Made by a program: the position numbers and the translations under genes. Below are positions 1-5,396 of a stretch of 5,396 nucleotides of DNA, one piece after another. Under the pieces are notes generated by a model that saw only the letters and a program-made list of their open reading frames with translations, made no database searches and was not told the DNA's origin. How positions within the stretch are numbered: position 1 is the first letter of the stretch; each line of letters opens with the position of its first letter. The DNA comes from Candidatus Minthomonas equi (GTDB lineage Bacteria; Bacteroidota; Bacteroidia; Bacteroidales; UBA932): NCBI GenBank assembly GCA_018064575.1, contig JAGHUZ010000093.1, forward strand, positions 1-5,396. The letters are read 5' to 3'.

Positions 1-1
1 T

Positions 2-379
2 CTCTATGCTGTCACACCAAACGAAACCGAAAGCGAACTTCTGACAGGAGTGAAGGTAACGGACGAAAAATCGGCACTCGAAGCTTCGGAAGTATTCATA
101 AGCAGAGGGGTGAAGAGAGTGGTAATTACGATGGGGTCCAAGGGAGCATTTGTGAATGACGGACAATTATCCTATCTGGTTCCGGCCAGGAAGGTAAAGG
201 CCGTAGACACCACAGCGGCTGGCGATACCTACAACGGTGCGATGTGCGTCGCCCTTGCCGAAGGCAAAACCTTGAAGGAATCCCTTGAATTCGCCACGAA
301 GGCCTCGGCCATAGCAGTCACGAGAATGGGTGCCCAACCTTCGATTCCCACCAGAGAGGAACTTGATTCAACCATTTAA
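2..379 (+). CDS. rbsK: Ribokinase, C-terminal part (5' end outside window)
   Basis: This is a PfkB-family sugar kinase that phosphorylates D-ribose to ribose 5-phosphate with ATP in the cytoplasm. The reading frame is open from the left edge (base 2), so the 125 visible residues are the C-terminal two fifths of a protein normally about 300 residues long. Visible residues 5-10 read TPNETE, the conserved Asn/Glu metal-phosphate motif. VVITMGSKGAF follows at about 40-50. Residues 69-75, DTTAAGD, form the anion-hole signature with the catalytic Asp encoded at 224-226, and TYNGA follows. TRMGAQPSIP near the end matches the monovalent-cation and nucleotide-site region of ribokinases. The AAGD form and TRxGAQPS fit ribokinase better than fructokinase or adenosine kinase, but substrate is inferred. 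A GTG at 50 is an internal Val codon, not the start. The permease gene starts 12 bases downstream, so the two are probably cotranscribed. Confidence 0.9.
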   Translation, partial: LYAVTPNETESELLTGVKVTDEKSALEASEVFISRGVKRVVITMGSKGAFVNDGQLSYLVPARKVKAVDTTAAGDTYNGAMCVALAEGKTLKESLEFATKASAIAVTRMGAQPSIPTREELDSTI

Positions 380-391
380 AAAACAGATATT

Positions 392-1405
392 ATGTACATC
401 GTTAGCAGTTATGCTTTGGCAGTCGTTTTCTGCTTTGTAACCATGCTTTGCTGGGGTTCCTGGGGGAATACCCAGAAACTCGCAGCCAAAAGCTGGAGAT
501 ATGAACTCTTCTACTGGGATTATGTGATAGGAATGCTCATTTTCTCACTGCTACTGGCTTTCACGGCCGGAAGCATAGGCACTGAGGGACGTGGATTCCT
601 AGCCGATTGCGCCCAGGCAGATATGGCAAGTGTAGGATGGGTTCTCCTTGCCGCCGTCATTTTCAACATCTCGAACATACTCCTTTCGGCCTCGATTTCC
701 ATAGCCGGAATGTCCGTCGCCTTCCCCGTCGGTGTGGGACTGGCCCTGGTCATCGGAGTGCTCAACAATCTGCTTTTCCATCCCAAGGAAGGTGACAGCA
801 TCGCTCTTCTGCTCGGAGGAGTCGCCCTCGTGGTCATCGCCATCATCTGCAATGGAGTCGCTTCCGGAAAAGTTTCCAACGAGCAGCGCGACCCCGCACA
901 GAACAGAAAAGGCATCATCCTCGCCGTCCTGGCCGGAATCATAATGTCCTTCTTCTCCGCTTTGGTTTATAACGGAGTCGATATCACGAATTTCAAATCA
1001 CCTCAGGCCGGGATGCTGACTCCCTACACAGGAATGGTAGTTTTCACCATCGGAATCTTCCTGAGTAACTTCATTATCAATACGATAGTAATGAAAAAGC
1101 CCTTCGTGGGCGAACCGGTTTCCTACAGCGAATATTTCAAGGGCAATGCCAAGACCCACATCGTAGGAATGTTGGGCGGCAGCATCTGGTGCCTCGGAAC
1201 AGCATTGAACTACATCTGCGCCGGAACTGCCGGTGCAGCCGTAAGCTATGCCCTCGGACAGGGAGCCCCCCTCGTGGCTGCCATCTGGGGCGTATTCATC
1301 TGGAAGGAATTCAAAGGAGCCAGGAAAGGAGTTTATGGCCTCCTCGCCGCGATGTTCGTGCTTTTCATCTCCGGACTTGCTATGATAGTCGCCTCCGGCA
1401 ATTAA
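392..1405 (+). CDS. Ten-helix sugar permease, GRP/RhaT-like (DMT superfamily), probable ribose importer
   Basis: This is an inner-membrane protein of 337 residues with about ten predicted helices, judged by eye at roughly 6-25, 40-59, 81-102, 106-128, 136-157, 173-194, 207-231, 256-277, 279-302 and 314-334. A hydrophilic loop (about 158-172) splits it into two five-helix halves, as in drug/metabolite-transporter permeases. CWGSWGNTQK (20-29) in helix 1, GMSVAFPVGVGLA in helix 4 and SYALGQGAPLVAAIWGVFIWKEFKG near the end resemble glucose/ribose porter and RhaT-like proteins widespread in Bacteroidetes, often labelled 'multidrug DMT transporter' by automatic annotation. The adjoining ribokinase argues for pentose import, probably ribose by proton symport; this is inference from context. 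The ATG at 392 is chosen because it lies 12 bases after the kinase stop and opens directly into helix 1. No Shine-Dalgarno is visible; the upstream bases are A-rich. The gene is intact and ends at a terminator hairpin. Confidence 0.85.
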   Translation: MYIVSSYALAVVFCFVTMLCWGSWGNTQKLAAKSWRYELFYWDYVIGMLIFSLLLAFTAGSIGTEGRGFLADCAQADMASVGWVLLAAVIFNISNILLSASISIAGMSVAFPVGVGLALVIGVLNNLLFHPKEGDSIALLLGGVALVVIAIICNGVASGKVSNEQRDPAQNRKGIILAVLAGIIMSFFSALVYNGVDITNFKSPQAGMLTPYTGMVVFTIGIFLSNFIINTIVMKKPFVGEPVSYSEYFKGNAKTHIVGMLGGSIWCLGTALNYICAGTAGAAVSYALGQGAPLVAAIWGVFIWKEFKGARKGVYGLLAAMFVLFISGLAMIVASGN

Positions 1406-1436
1406 AAAAAAGAGGGTCCCAAGGGCCCTCTTTTTT
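1404..1436. terminator. Bidirectional intrinsic terminator between permease gene and rpsC
   Basis: An eight-pair stem, 1412-1419 (GAGGGTCC) with 1423-1430 (GGGCCCTC), closes a three-base CAA loop and contains one T:G wobble. It is flanked by eight A (1404-1411, the first two within the permease stop codon) and six T (1431-1436). Read on the + strand it ends in six U, and on the - strand in eight U. It can therefore end both the ribokinase-permease transcript and the ribosomal protein transcript that converge here. The A/T flanks can also extend the stem. Confidence 0.9.
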
Positions 1437-1454
1437 AACATATGACTTGAACGC

Positions 1455-2225
1455 TTATTCTGCTTTTTCGCCTCGGGGACGACGGTTTCCACGGTCACCG
1501 CGTCCGCGACGGTCACCACGTCCGCGACGGTCGCCACGACCTTCTTCACGATTGGCTCTTGTCGCGTTGGCCGCTATGCCTGCGTTGGGAGAAAGGTCAC
1601 GTTTTCCGTAAACTTCACCATTGCAAATCCAAACCTTGATGCCGATGACACCGACTTTGGTATGGGCTTCTGCAAGTGCGTAGTCGATATCTGCACGGAA
1701 TGTATGCAGAGGAGTACGTCCTTCCTTAATCATTTCACGACGTGCCATTTCAGCACCTCCGAGACGACCGCTGCAGAGAACCTTGATACCTTCGGCACCC
1801 ATACGCATAGTGGTCTGGATGGCCATCTTGACAGCTCTGCGGTATGAAACGCGGGCTTCAATCTGACGGGCGATGTTGTTGGCCACGATGTTGGCATCGA
1901 CCTCAGGTCTCTTGACCTCGAAGATGTTGATTTGGATTTCCTTGTTGGAAATCTTCTTCAATTCCTCTTTCAGTTTCTCGACTTCCTGTCCGCCTTTTCC
2001 GATAATGGCACCCGGACGGGCTGTATGGATGGTTACTGTGATAAGTTTCAGTGTTCTCTCGATAACGATTTTGGAGAGATTCACCTTGGAGATACGTGCG
2101 TTCAGGTATTCACGGATTTTGGCATCCTCGAGGATTTTGGCTGCATAGTCACCGCCTACCCAGTTGGAATCCCAGCCACGGATGATACCTACACGGTTTG
2201 CTATAGGATTGATTTTCTGTCCCAT
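1455..2225 (-). CDS. rpsC: 30S ribosomal protein S3 (uS3) with Arg/Gly-rich C-terminal tail
   Basis: S3 sits in the head of the small subunit at the mRNA entry and helps bind and unwind mRNA. The protein has 256 residues. The N-terminal part (1-37) has the MGQKINP start. The type-2 KH domain follows, with its GKGG loop at 76-79 in [14 protein letters not shown]. The C-terminal S3 domain has the signature [11 protein letters not shown] (152-162) and [13 protein letters not shown] (171-183). Residues about 219-256 form a low-complexity tail with the hexapeptide GDRRGR twice (231-242), then GDRGNR, making the protein longer than the E. coli protein (233 residues). The start lies two bases after the rplV stop and is preceded by a consensus Shine-Dalgarno. 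This is the last gene of the cluster here: a terminator follows about 20 bases after its stop, where rplP would normally come. Confidence 0.98.
   Translation of the reverse strand: MGQKINPIANRVGIIRGWDSNWVGGDYAAKILEDAKIREYLNARISKVNLSKIVIERTLKLITVTIHTARPGAIIGKGGQEVEKLKEELKKISNKEIQINIFEVKRPEVDANIVANNIARQIEARVSYRRAVKMAIQTTMRMGAEGIKVLCSGRLGGAEMARREMIKEGRTPLHTFRADIDYALAEAHTKVGVIGIKVWICNGEVYGKRDLSPNAGIAANATRANREEGRGDRRGRGDRRGRGDRGNRRPRGEKAE
1482..1535 (-). repeat. 18-base tandem repeat in the rpsC tail
   Basis: There are three consecutive 18-base units. Those at 1518-1535 and 1500-1517 both encode Gly-Asp-Arg-Arg-Gly-Arg. The one at 1482-1499 is diverged and encodes Gly-Asp-Arg-Gly-Asn-Arg. On the + strand the phase ggtcaccgcgtccgcgac (1493-1510) and its copy at 1511-1528 differ at a single base. 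The unit is a multiple of three, so gain or loss of copies would keep the frame. It lies wholly inside the S3 coding region. Confidence 0.85.
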
Positions 2226-2227
2226 TT

Positions 2228-2677
2228 TTATTCCTCCTTGCTTGCTACGGGTTCATTTACAGGTTCAGCGGCTTTCTTCTCCTTGACACCGACTGTGATG
2301 GTGACGTGATTCGAGCGCTTGCGGATACGTGCTGCACGACCCTGAGGGGCTGTGCGGATACGTTTAATGATAGTACCGGGGCCGACCATTATGGAGAGGA
2401 TGATGACGTTTCCGTTTTCAAGTTCCTTGCGGTCCGCCTCGTTCTTGGCTTCCCAGTTGGCTACTGCTGACTTCACGAGTTTCTCGAGACGTCCGGCAGC
2501 TTCCCTTTTGGTGTATCTGAGAACATCCATAGCGCGGTTAACTTCCATACCCCTGATGTTGTCGCACAGAAGAGCCATCTTCTGAGGAGAGGTGGGTACA
2601 TTGTTAAGCTTGGCTATGGCTACTTTTTTCTTAGCTTCTTTCAGCCCTTCGGCCATATTATGTTTACGCTTTCCCAT
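2228..2677 (-). CDS. rplV: 50S ribosomal protein L22 (uL22)
   Basis: L22 binds 23S rRNA and its long beta-hairpin lines the nascent-peptide exit tunnel. The protein has 149 residues against 110 in E. coli. A basic N-terminal extension of about 20 residues ([18 protein letters not shown]) precedes the core, which starts near [15 protein letters not shown] (23-37). [11 protein letters not shown] (43-53) and [10 protein letters not shown] (70-79) are core helices. The hairpin region at about 98-123, with [23 protein letters not shown], is the family signature. A Lys/Glu/Ala-rich tail (131-149) is the second extension. Bacteroidetes L22 proteins are typically longer than the E. coli one. The ATG at 2677 begins 20 bases after the rpsS stop with an A-rich leader and no Shine-Dalgarno. 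An ATG at 2690 is out of frame. The last codons carry the ribosome binding site of rpsC. Confidence 0.97.
   Translation of the reverse strand: MGKRKHNMAEGLKEAKKKVAIAKLNNVPTSPQKMALLCDNIRGMEVNRAMDVLRYTKREAAGRLEKLVKSAVANWEAKNEADRKELENGNVIILSIMVGPGTIIKRIRTAPQGRAARIRKRSNHVTITVGVKEKKAAEPVNEPVASKEE
2233..2239 (-). promoter_or_regulatory. Consensus Shine-Dalgarno for rpsC, inside the end of rplV
   Basis: Read on the - strand this is AAGGAGG, ending seven bases before the rpsC ATG at 2225. It is formed by the Lys-Glu-Glu codons that end L22. It is the strongest such site in the window and supports the chosen rpsC start. It stands out because most other junctions here lack any such sequence, as expected for Bacteroidetes. 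Confidence 0.75.
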
Positions 2678-2697
2678 TTTGTTTCTGCATTAAACGA

Positions 2698-2964
2698 TTA
2701 ACGATTACCCGAATGACCTCTGAAAGTACGGGTAGGTGCAAACTCTCCGAGCTTGTGGCCTACCATATTTTCAGTTACATATACCGGAATAAACTTGTTT
2801 CCGTTATGCACAGCTATGGTGTGACCGACAAAGTCAGGAGAAATCATACTGGCGCGTGACCAGGTCTTTACGACTTCTTTTTTCATGGTGCCTTCATTCA
2901 TAGCCAGCACTCTCTTTTCGAGGGAAGCCTGGATGTAGGGACCTTTTCTAAGTGATCTGCTCAT
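2698..2964 (-). CDS. rpsS: 30S ribosomal protein S19 (uS19)
   Basis: S19 lies in the small-subunit head, partners with S13, and contacts the large subunit and the A-site tRNA region. The protein is 88 residues, a normal length for the family. It starts [11 protein letters not shown] and carries [23 protein letters not shown] (33-55) and the signature [16 protein letters not shown] (66-81), ending in RGHSGNR. The ATG lies 20 bases after the rplB stop. The bases before it (ACAGAGTTAAT) give only a weak partial purine match, so no clear Shine-Dalgarno. The stop codon lies in a seven-base tandem duplication (ACGATTA twice on the + strand, 2694-2707). The gene is intact and in its canonical place between L2 and L22. 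Confidence 0.98.
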   Translation of the reverse strand: MSRSLRKGPYIQASLEKRVLAMNEGTMKKEVVKTWSRASMISPDFVGHTIAVHNGNKFIPVYVTENMVGHKLGEFAPTRTFRGHSGNR

Positions 2965-2984
2965 ATTAACTCTGTTTTATTCCG

Positions 2985-3809
2985 TTATTTTTTCCTTCTT
3001 TCGATAATGAACTTGTTCGAGGTAGCCTTAGGATTACGTGTCTTGTAGCCCTTGGCAGGAATACCCTTGCGTGAACGGGGATGTCCACCGGAGGCACGTC
3101 CTTCACCACCACCCATAGGGTGATCTACAGGGTTCATTACGACACCGCGGTTATGAGGCCTGCGGCCGAACCATCTCTGACGACCGGCTTTACCGTCGGA
3201 CTCGAGGTTATGGTCGACGTTGGAGACTACACCTACAGTGGCACGGCAGGAGGTAAGAACCATTCTGGTCTCACCGGAAGGGAGACGGAGGATGGCGTGC
3301 TTGCCTTCACGTGCAGTAAGCTGAGCATAAGCGCCGGCCGAACGTGCCATAGCGGCACCGCATCCGGGACGGAGCTCGATGTTGTGAACAAGTGTTCCAA
3401 GAGGAATTTCGGCCAGAGGAAGAGCATTTCCGACTTCGGGAGCGATTCCTGAACCGGAAGCGATCTGCTGTCCTACCTTAATGCCTTGGGGAGCGATGAT
3501 ATATCTCTTTTCTCCGTCTGCATAGACAACGAGAGCGATACGTGCGCTGCGGTTAGGATCATACTCGATGGTCTTGACGGTAGCCGTATAGTTGTCCTTG
3601 TTACGGAGGAAATCGATTACACGATACATTCTTTTATGACCGCCGCCGATATAGCGCATAGTCATCTTACCCTGATTGTTTCGTCCTCCAGTCTTGCGGA
3701 TGGGCTCGAGGAGGGACTTTTCGGGAGTTGAACAGGTGATCTCTTCAAAAGTACTGATCGCCTTATTTCTGGTACCGGGGGTTGCCGGTTTGAATTTACG
3801 TACTGCCAT
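2985..3809 (-). CDS. rplB: 50S ribosomal protein L2 (uL2)
   Basis: L2 is a primary 23S rRNA binding protein near the peptidyl transferase centre, needed for subunit association. Its 274 residues match the usual length. SGGRN-type motif [21 protein letters not shown] spans about 40-60. [23 protein letters not shown] (82-104) belongs to the N-terminal OB-like RNA-binding domain. The C-terminal SH3-like domain carries [18 protein letters not shown] (147-164) and the signature [18 protein letters not shown] (225-242). His230 corresponds to the functionally important His229 of the mature E. coli protein. The next histidine of the E. coli DHPHGG motif is Met232 here, a common variant in this group as I recall it. 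The start is five bases after the rplW stop with no Shine-Dalgarno. Confidence 0.98.
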   Translation of the reverse strand: MAVRKFKPATPGTRNKAISTFEEITCSTPEKSLLEPIRKTGGRNNQGKMTMRYIGGGHKRMYRVIDFLRNKDNYTATVKTIEYDPNRSARIALVVYADGEKRYIIAPQGIKVGQQIASGSGIAPEVGNALPLAEIPLGTLVHNIELRPGCGAAMARSAGAYAQLTAREGKHAILRLPSGETRMVLTSCRATVGVVSNVDHNLESDGKAGRQRWFGRRPHNRGVVMNPVDHPMGGGEGRASGGHPRSRKGIPAKGYKTRNPKATSNKFIIERRKK

Positions 3810-3814
3810 AGGGA

Positions 3815-4105
3815 TTAGATGTAGCTATAAAAATCAATCTTATCTTCACCGGCCAGGGTAACGTACGCCTTCTTGAAGTGGTTGGCGCGGCCTGTCAGCA
3901 AGCCTGCTTTTGTATAGCGGCTCTTACGTTTTCCGTGATAATTAACAGTGTTCACGTCTTTTACAGTGACACCGTACTGCGCTTCAACGGCCTGCTTGAT
4001 TTCAAGCTTGTTGGCCTGACGGTCAACGATAAAGCCGTAACGGTTCAATTTCTCGCCCTGAACCGTGTTCTTTTCTGTTACGAGGGGCTTAATCAATATT
4101 GCCAT
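3815..4105 (-). CDS. rplW: 50S ribosomal protein L23 (uL23)
   Basis: L23 binds domain III of 23S rRNA beside the exit tunnel and is the docking site for trigger factor and signal recognition particle. The protein is 96 residues, the usual length. It opens [13 protein letters not shown], followed by the [34 protein letters not shown] fold core (22-55). The extended loop [27 protein letters not shown] (58-84) is the part expected to reach into the rRNA and tunnel, and the protein ends at DKIDFYSYI. The start is 12 bases after the rplD stop and no Shine-Dalgarno is apparent. The gene is intact. Confidence 0.97.
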   Translation of the reverse strand: MAILIKPLVTEKNTVQGEKLNRYGFIVDRQANKLEIKQAVEAQYGVTVKDVNTVNYHGKRKSRYTKAGLLTGRANHFKKAYVTLAGEDKIDFYSYI

Positions 4106-4117
4106 ATCCGTATGGTT

Positions 4118-4744
4118 TTATTTACGTCTTTCGGCCAGAATATCCTGAACGCCGTCAACCAATACCAGCTGGTATGAGTTCATAATGGCGTAAGTGTTAA
4201 TTTCATCTACAGTGATGACATTAACATTCTGGAGGTTACGGGACGAGAGAAAAATGTTATCAGAATTTTCAGGGAGAACGAACAGAGTTCTTCTGCCATT
4301 AGCCTTGAGATTATCAAGAATCTTGATGAATTCCTTGGTCTTGGAAGCTTCCAAGGCGAAAGGTTCCACCATTACGATGGCATTTTCCTGAGCCTTGTAT
4401 GAAAGGGCTGAGAAACGGGCCAGCTGTTTGAGCTTCTTGTTGAGCTTGAATCCATAAAGATGGGGCTTGGGACCGAACGCACGGCCACCGCCTACATAGA
4501 TATTGGATTTGATGGAACCGTGACGTGCTCCACCACCGCCTTTCTGACGGCCCATTTTCTTAGTACTGTAACTGACCTCGGATCTGTCTTTGGTCTTGTG
4601 TGTACCCTGACGCTGGTTGGCGAGGTACTGTTTCACGTCGAGATAGATGGCGTGATCATTGGGTTCGATACCGAAGATGGACTCGTCGAGAGTCACCTTC
4701 TTTCCGGATTCGTTACCGTCGATTTTCAGAACTGATAATTCCAT
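4118..4744 (-). CDS. rplD: 50S ribosomal protein L4 (uL4)
   Basis: L4 binds domain I of 23S rRNA, and its long loop forms the tunnel constriction with L22. The protein has 208 residues, near the family norm. The globular N-terminal part (1-44) is followed by the loop [20 protein letters not shown] (44-63), [31 protein letters not shown] (64-94), which is the diagnostic L4 motif. The C-terminal Rossmann-like portion includes [11 protein letters not shown] (129-139) and [14 protein letters not shown] (163-176), ending in AERRK. In E. coli L4 also represses its own operon through the mRNA leader; that leader would be outside this window and such control is not known to me in this group. The start is four bases after the rplC stop, with a GGAGG nine bases upstream. 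Confidence 0.98.
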   Translation of the reverse strand: MELSVLKIDGNESGKKVTLDESIFGIEPNDHAIYLDVKQYLANQRQGTHKTKDRSEVSYSTKKMGRQKGGGGARHGSIKSNIYVGGGRAFGPKPHLYGFKLNKKLKQLARFSALSYKAQENAIVMVEPFALEASKTKEFIKILDNLKANGRRTLFVLPENSDNIFLSSRNLQNVNVITVDEINTYAIMNSYQLVLVDGVQDILAERRK

Positions 4745-4748
4745 AGCT

Positions 4749-5372
4749 TTAGTCCTCCACTATTACGTATGAACCTTTAGCTCCGGGGATGGAACCCTTC
4801 ACTAATACAAGATTGTTCTCAGGGATAACTTTAATGACCTTCAGGTTGAGAACCTTTACACGGTCGCCGCCCATATGGCCGGCCATTCTCATACCTTTGA
4901 ATACTCTTGAGGGCCAAGAAGATGCACCCATAGAACCGGGGTGACGAAGTCTGTCGGCCTGACCGTGGGTCTGACCGCCGACACCCTGAAAATGATGGCG
5001 CTTTACCACGCCCTGGAATCCTTTACCTTTAGAGATTCCGGTTACATCGACCCATTCGATTCCTTCGCTGAGGTCAGCGACGGTGATGGTGTCTCCGAGC
5101 TTCACTTCCTTGGGAAAATCGTTGGCAAATTCAACGAGTTTACGCTTGGGAGTGGTGCCTGCTTTGTCAAAGTGACCTTTGAGCGCCTTGCTGGTGTGTT
5201 TTTCCTTCATTTCGTCATAGGCAAGTTGCACAGCCTCATAACCATCTTTCTCGACTGTACGAATCTGCGTGACAACACAGGGACCAACCTCAATAACGGT
5301 GCACGGGATATTTTTCCCGTCGGCATCGAAAACGGAAGTCATTCCGATTTTTTTTCCAATTAATCCAGGCAT
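4749..5372 (-). CDS. rplC: 50S ribosomal protein L3 (uL3)
   Basis: L3 is an early assembly protein of the large subunit whose extended loop reaches toward the peptidyl transferase centre. The protein has 207 residues, a normal length. It starts [15 protein letters not shown] and has [19 protein letters not shown] (34-52) and the signature region [21 protein letters not shown] (108-128). The central loop [38 protein letters not shown] spans about 135-172, and the end is [17 protein letters not shown]. The glutamine that PrmB methylates in E. coli (Gln150) aligns with Ser152 here, so that modification is not possible at this site. The start is the only ATG that fits the conserved N-terminus. 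The 24 bases between it and the window edge show no Shine-Dalgarno and no recognisable end of rpsJ. Confidence 0.98.
   Translation of the reverse strand: MPGLIGKKIGMTSVFDADGKNIPCTVIEVGPCVVTQIRTVEKDGYEAVQLAYDEMKEKHTSKALKGHFDKAGTTPKRKLVEFANDFPKEVKLGDTITVADLSEGIEWVDVTGISKGKGFQGVVKRHHFQGVGGQTHGQADRLRHPGSMGASSWPSRVFKGMRMAGHMGGDRVKVLNLKVIKVIPENNLVLVKGSIPGAKGSYVIVED
4754..4758 (-). promoter_or_regulatory. Shine-Dalgarno for rplD, inside the end of rplC
   Basis: Read on the - strand this is GGAGG, nine bases before the rplD ATG at 4744. It is formed by the Val-Glu-Asp codons that end L3. It is the second of two such sites in the operon and supports the rplD start. The match could be partly a by-product of the L3 C-terminal codons. 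Confidence 0.6.
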
Positions 5373-5396
5373 TGGTTTAGTTAATTTGTTGTATAT

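Noticed and set aside
50..379. Treating the GTG at 50 as the start of a short 109-residue protein.
   Set aside because: The frame is open to the left edge and the upstream codons read LYAVTPNETESELLTG, a conserved ribokinase motif, so the gene is simply cut by the window.
520..942. A 140-residue - strand open frame antisense to the permease gene.
   Set aside because: Its composition (Arg, Pro, Ser, Met-rich without domain motifs) is what antisense of a hydrophobic coding region gives, and the + strand frame is unmistakable.
998..1549. A 183-residue - strand open frame starting inside rpsC and crossing the terminator into the permease gene.
   Set aside because: It starts in the repeat-coding tail of rpsC in another frame, giving low-complexity Val/Ala/Thr sequence, then runs through the terminator hairpin and antisense to a clearly real gene. 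It resembles no family I know.
2694..2707. A seven-base tandem duplication (ACGATTA twice) across the rpsS stop codon.
   Set aside because: It is too short to be more than slippage or chance, and it does not affect the S19 reading frame.
4941..5363. A 140-residue + strand open frame opposite rplC, and similar + strand frames opposite rplD, rplW, rplB and rplV.
   Set aside because: All lie antisense to conserved ribosomal protein genes and show no independent motif or ribosome binding context.
5373..5396. The 24 bases upstream of rplC as the end of rpsJ or as a promoter.
   Set aside because: Stops occur in two frames on the - strand, but none follows a recognisable S10 C-terminus, and no TAnnTTTG-type promoter element is visible. 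The stretch is too short to call.

Overview
The window looks like chromosomal DNA from a member of the Bacteroidota, probably Bacteroidales. The evidence is the character of the ribosomal proteins (an S3 opening [20 protein letters not shown], an L22 with extensions at both ends, L2 with [10 protein letters not shown]), A-rich start regions mostly lacking Shine-Dalgarno sequences, and a ribokinase next to a ten-helix sugar permease of a type I know from Bacteroides. This placement rests on recognition by eye, not on a search.

Left part (1-1405, + strand): the 3' end of a ribokinase gene, then 12 bases later a complete gene for a drug/metabolite-transporter-superfamily sugar permease. The two are almost certainly cotranscribed and suggest import of a free pentose (probably ribose) followed by ATP-dependent phosphorylation to the 5-phosphate.

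Junction (1406-1454): a strong hairpin flanked by an A-tract and a T-tract, able to act as an intrinsic terminator for both converging transcription units.

Right part (1455-5372, - strand): seven ribosomal protein genes of the S10 operon in canonical order when read right to left: rplC (L3), rplD (L4), rplW (L23), rplB (L2), rpsS (S19), rplV (L22), rpsC (S3). Spacers are 2-20 bases and all frames are intact, so they form one tightly packed operon. The operon's promoter, and rpsJ if it is present, would lie beyond the right edge.

The most notable point is that the operon stops after rpsC. In the usual bacterial order rplP, rpmC and rpsQ follow; here a terminator and convergent sugar genes follow instead. 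The S3 protein ends in a repetitive Arg/Gly/Asp tail, and two start codons are preceded by real Shine-Dalgarno sequences built into the last codons of the upstream gene. I found no previously undescribed system, mobile element, CRISPR array or RNA gene here.
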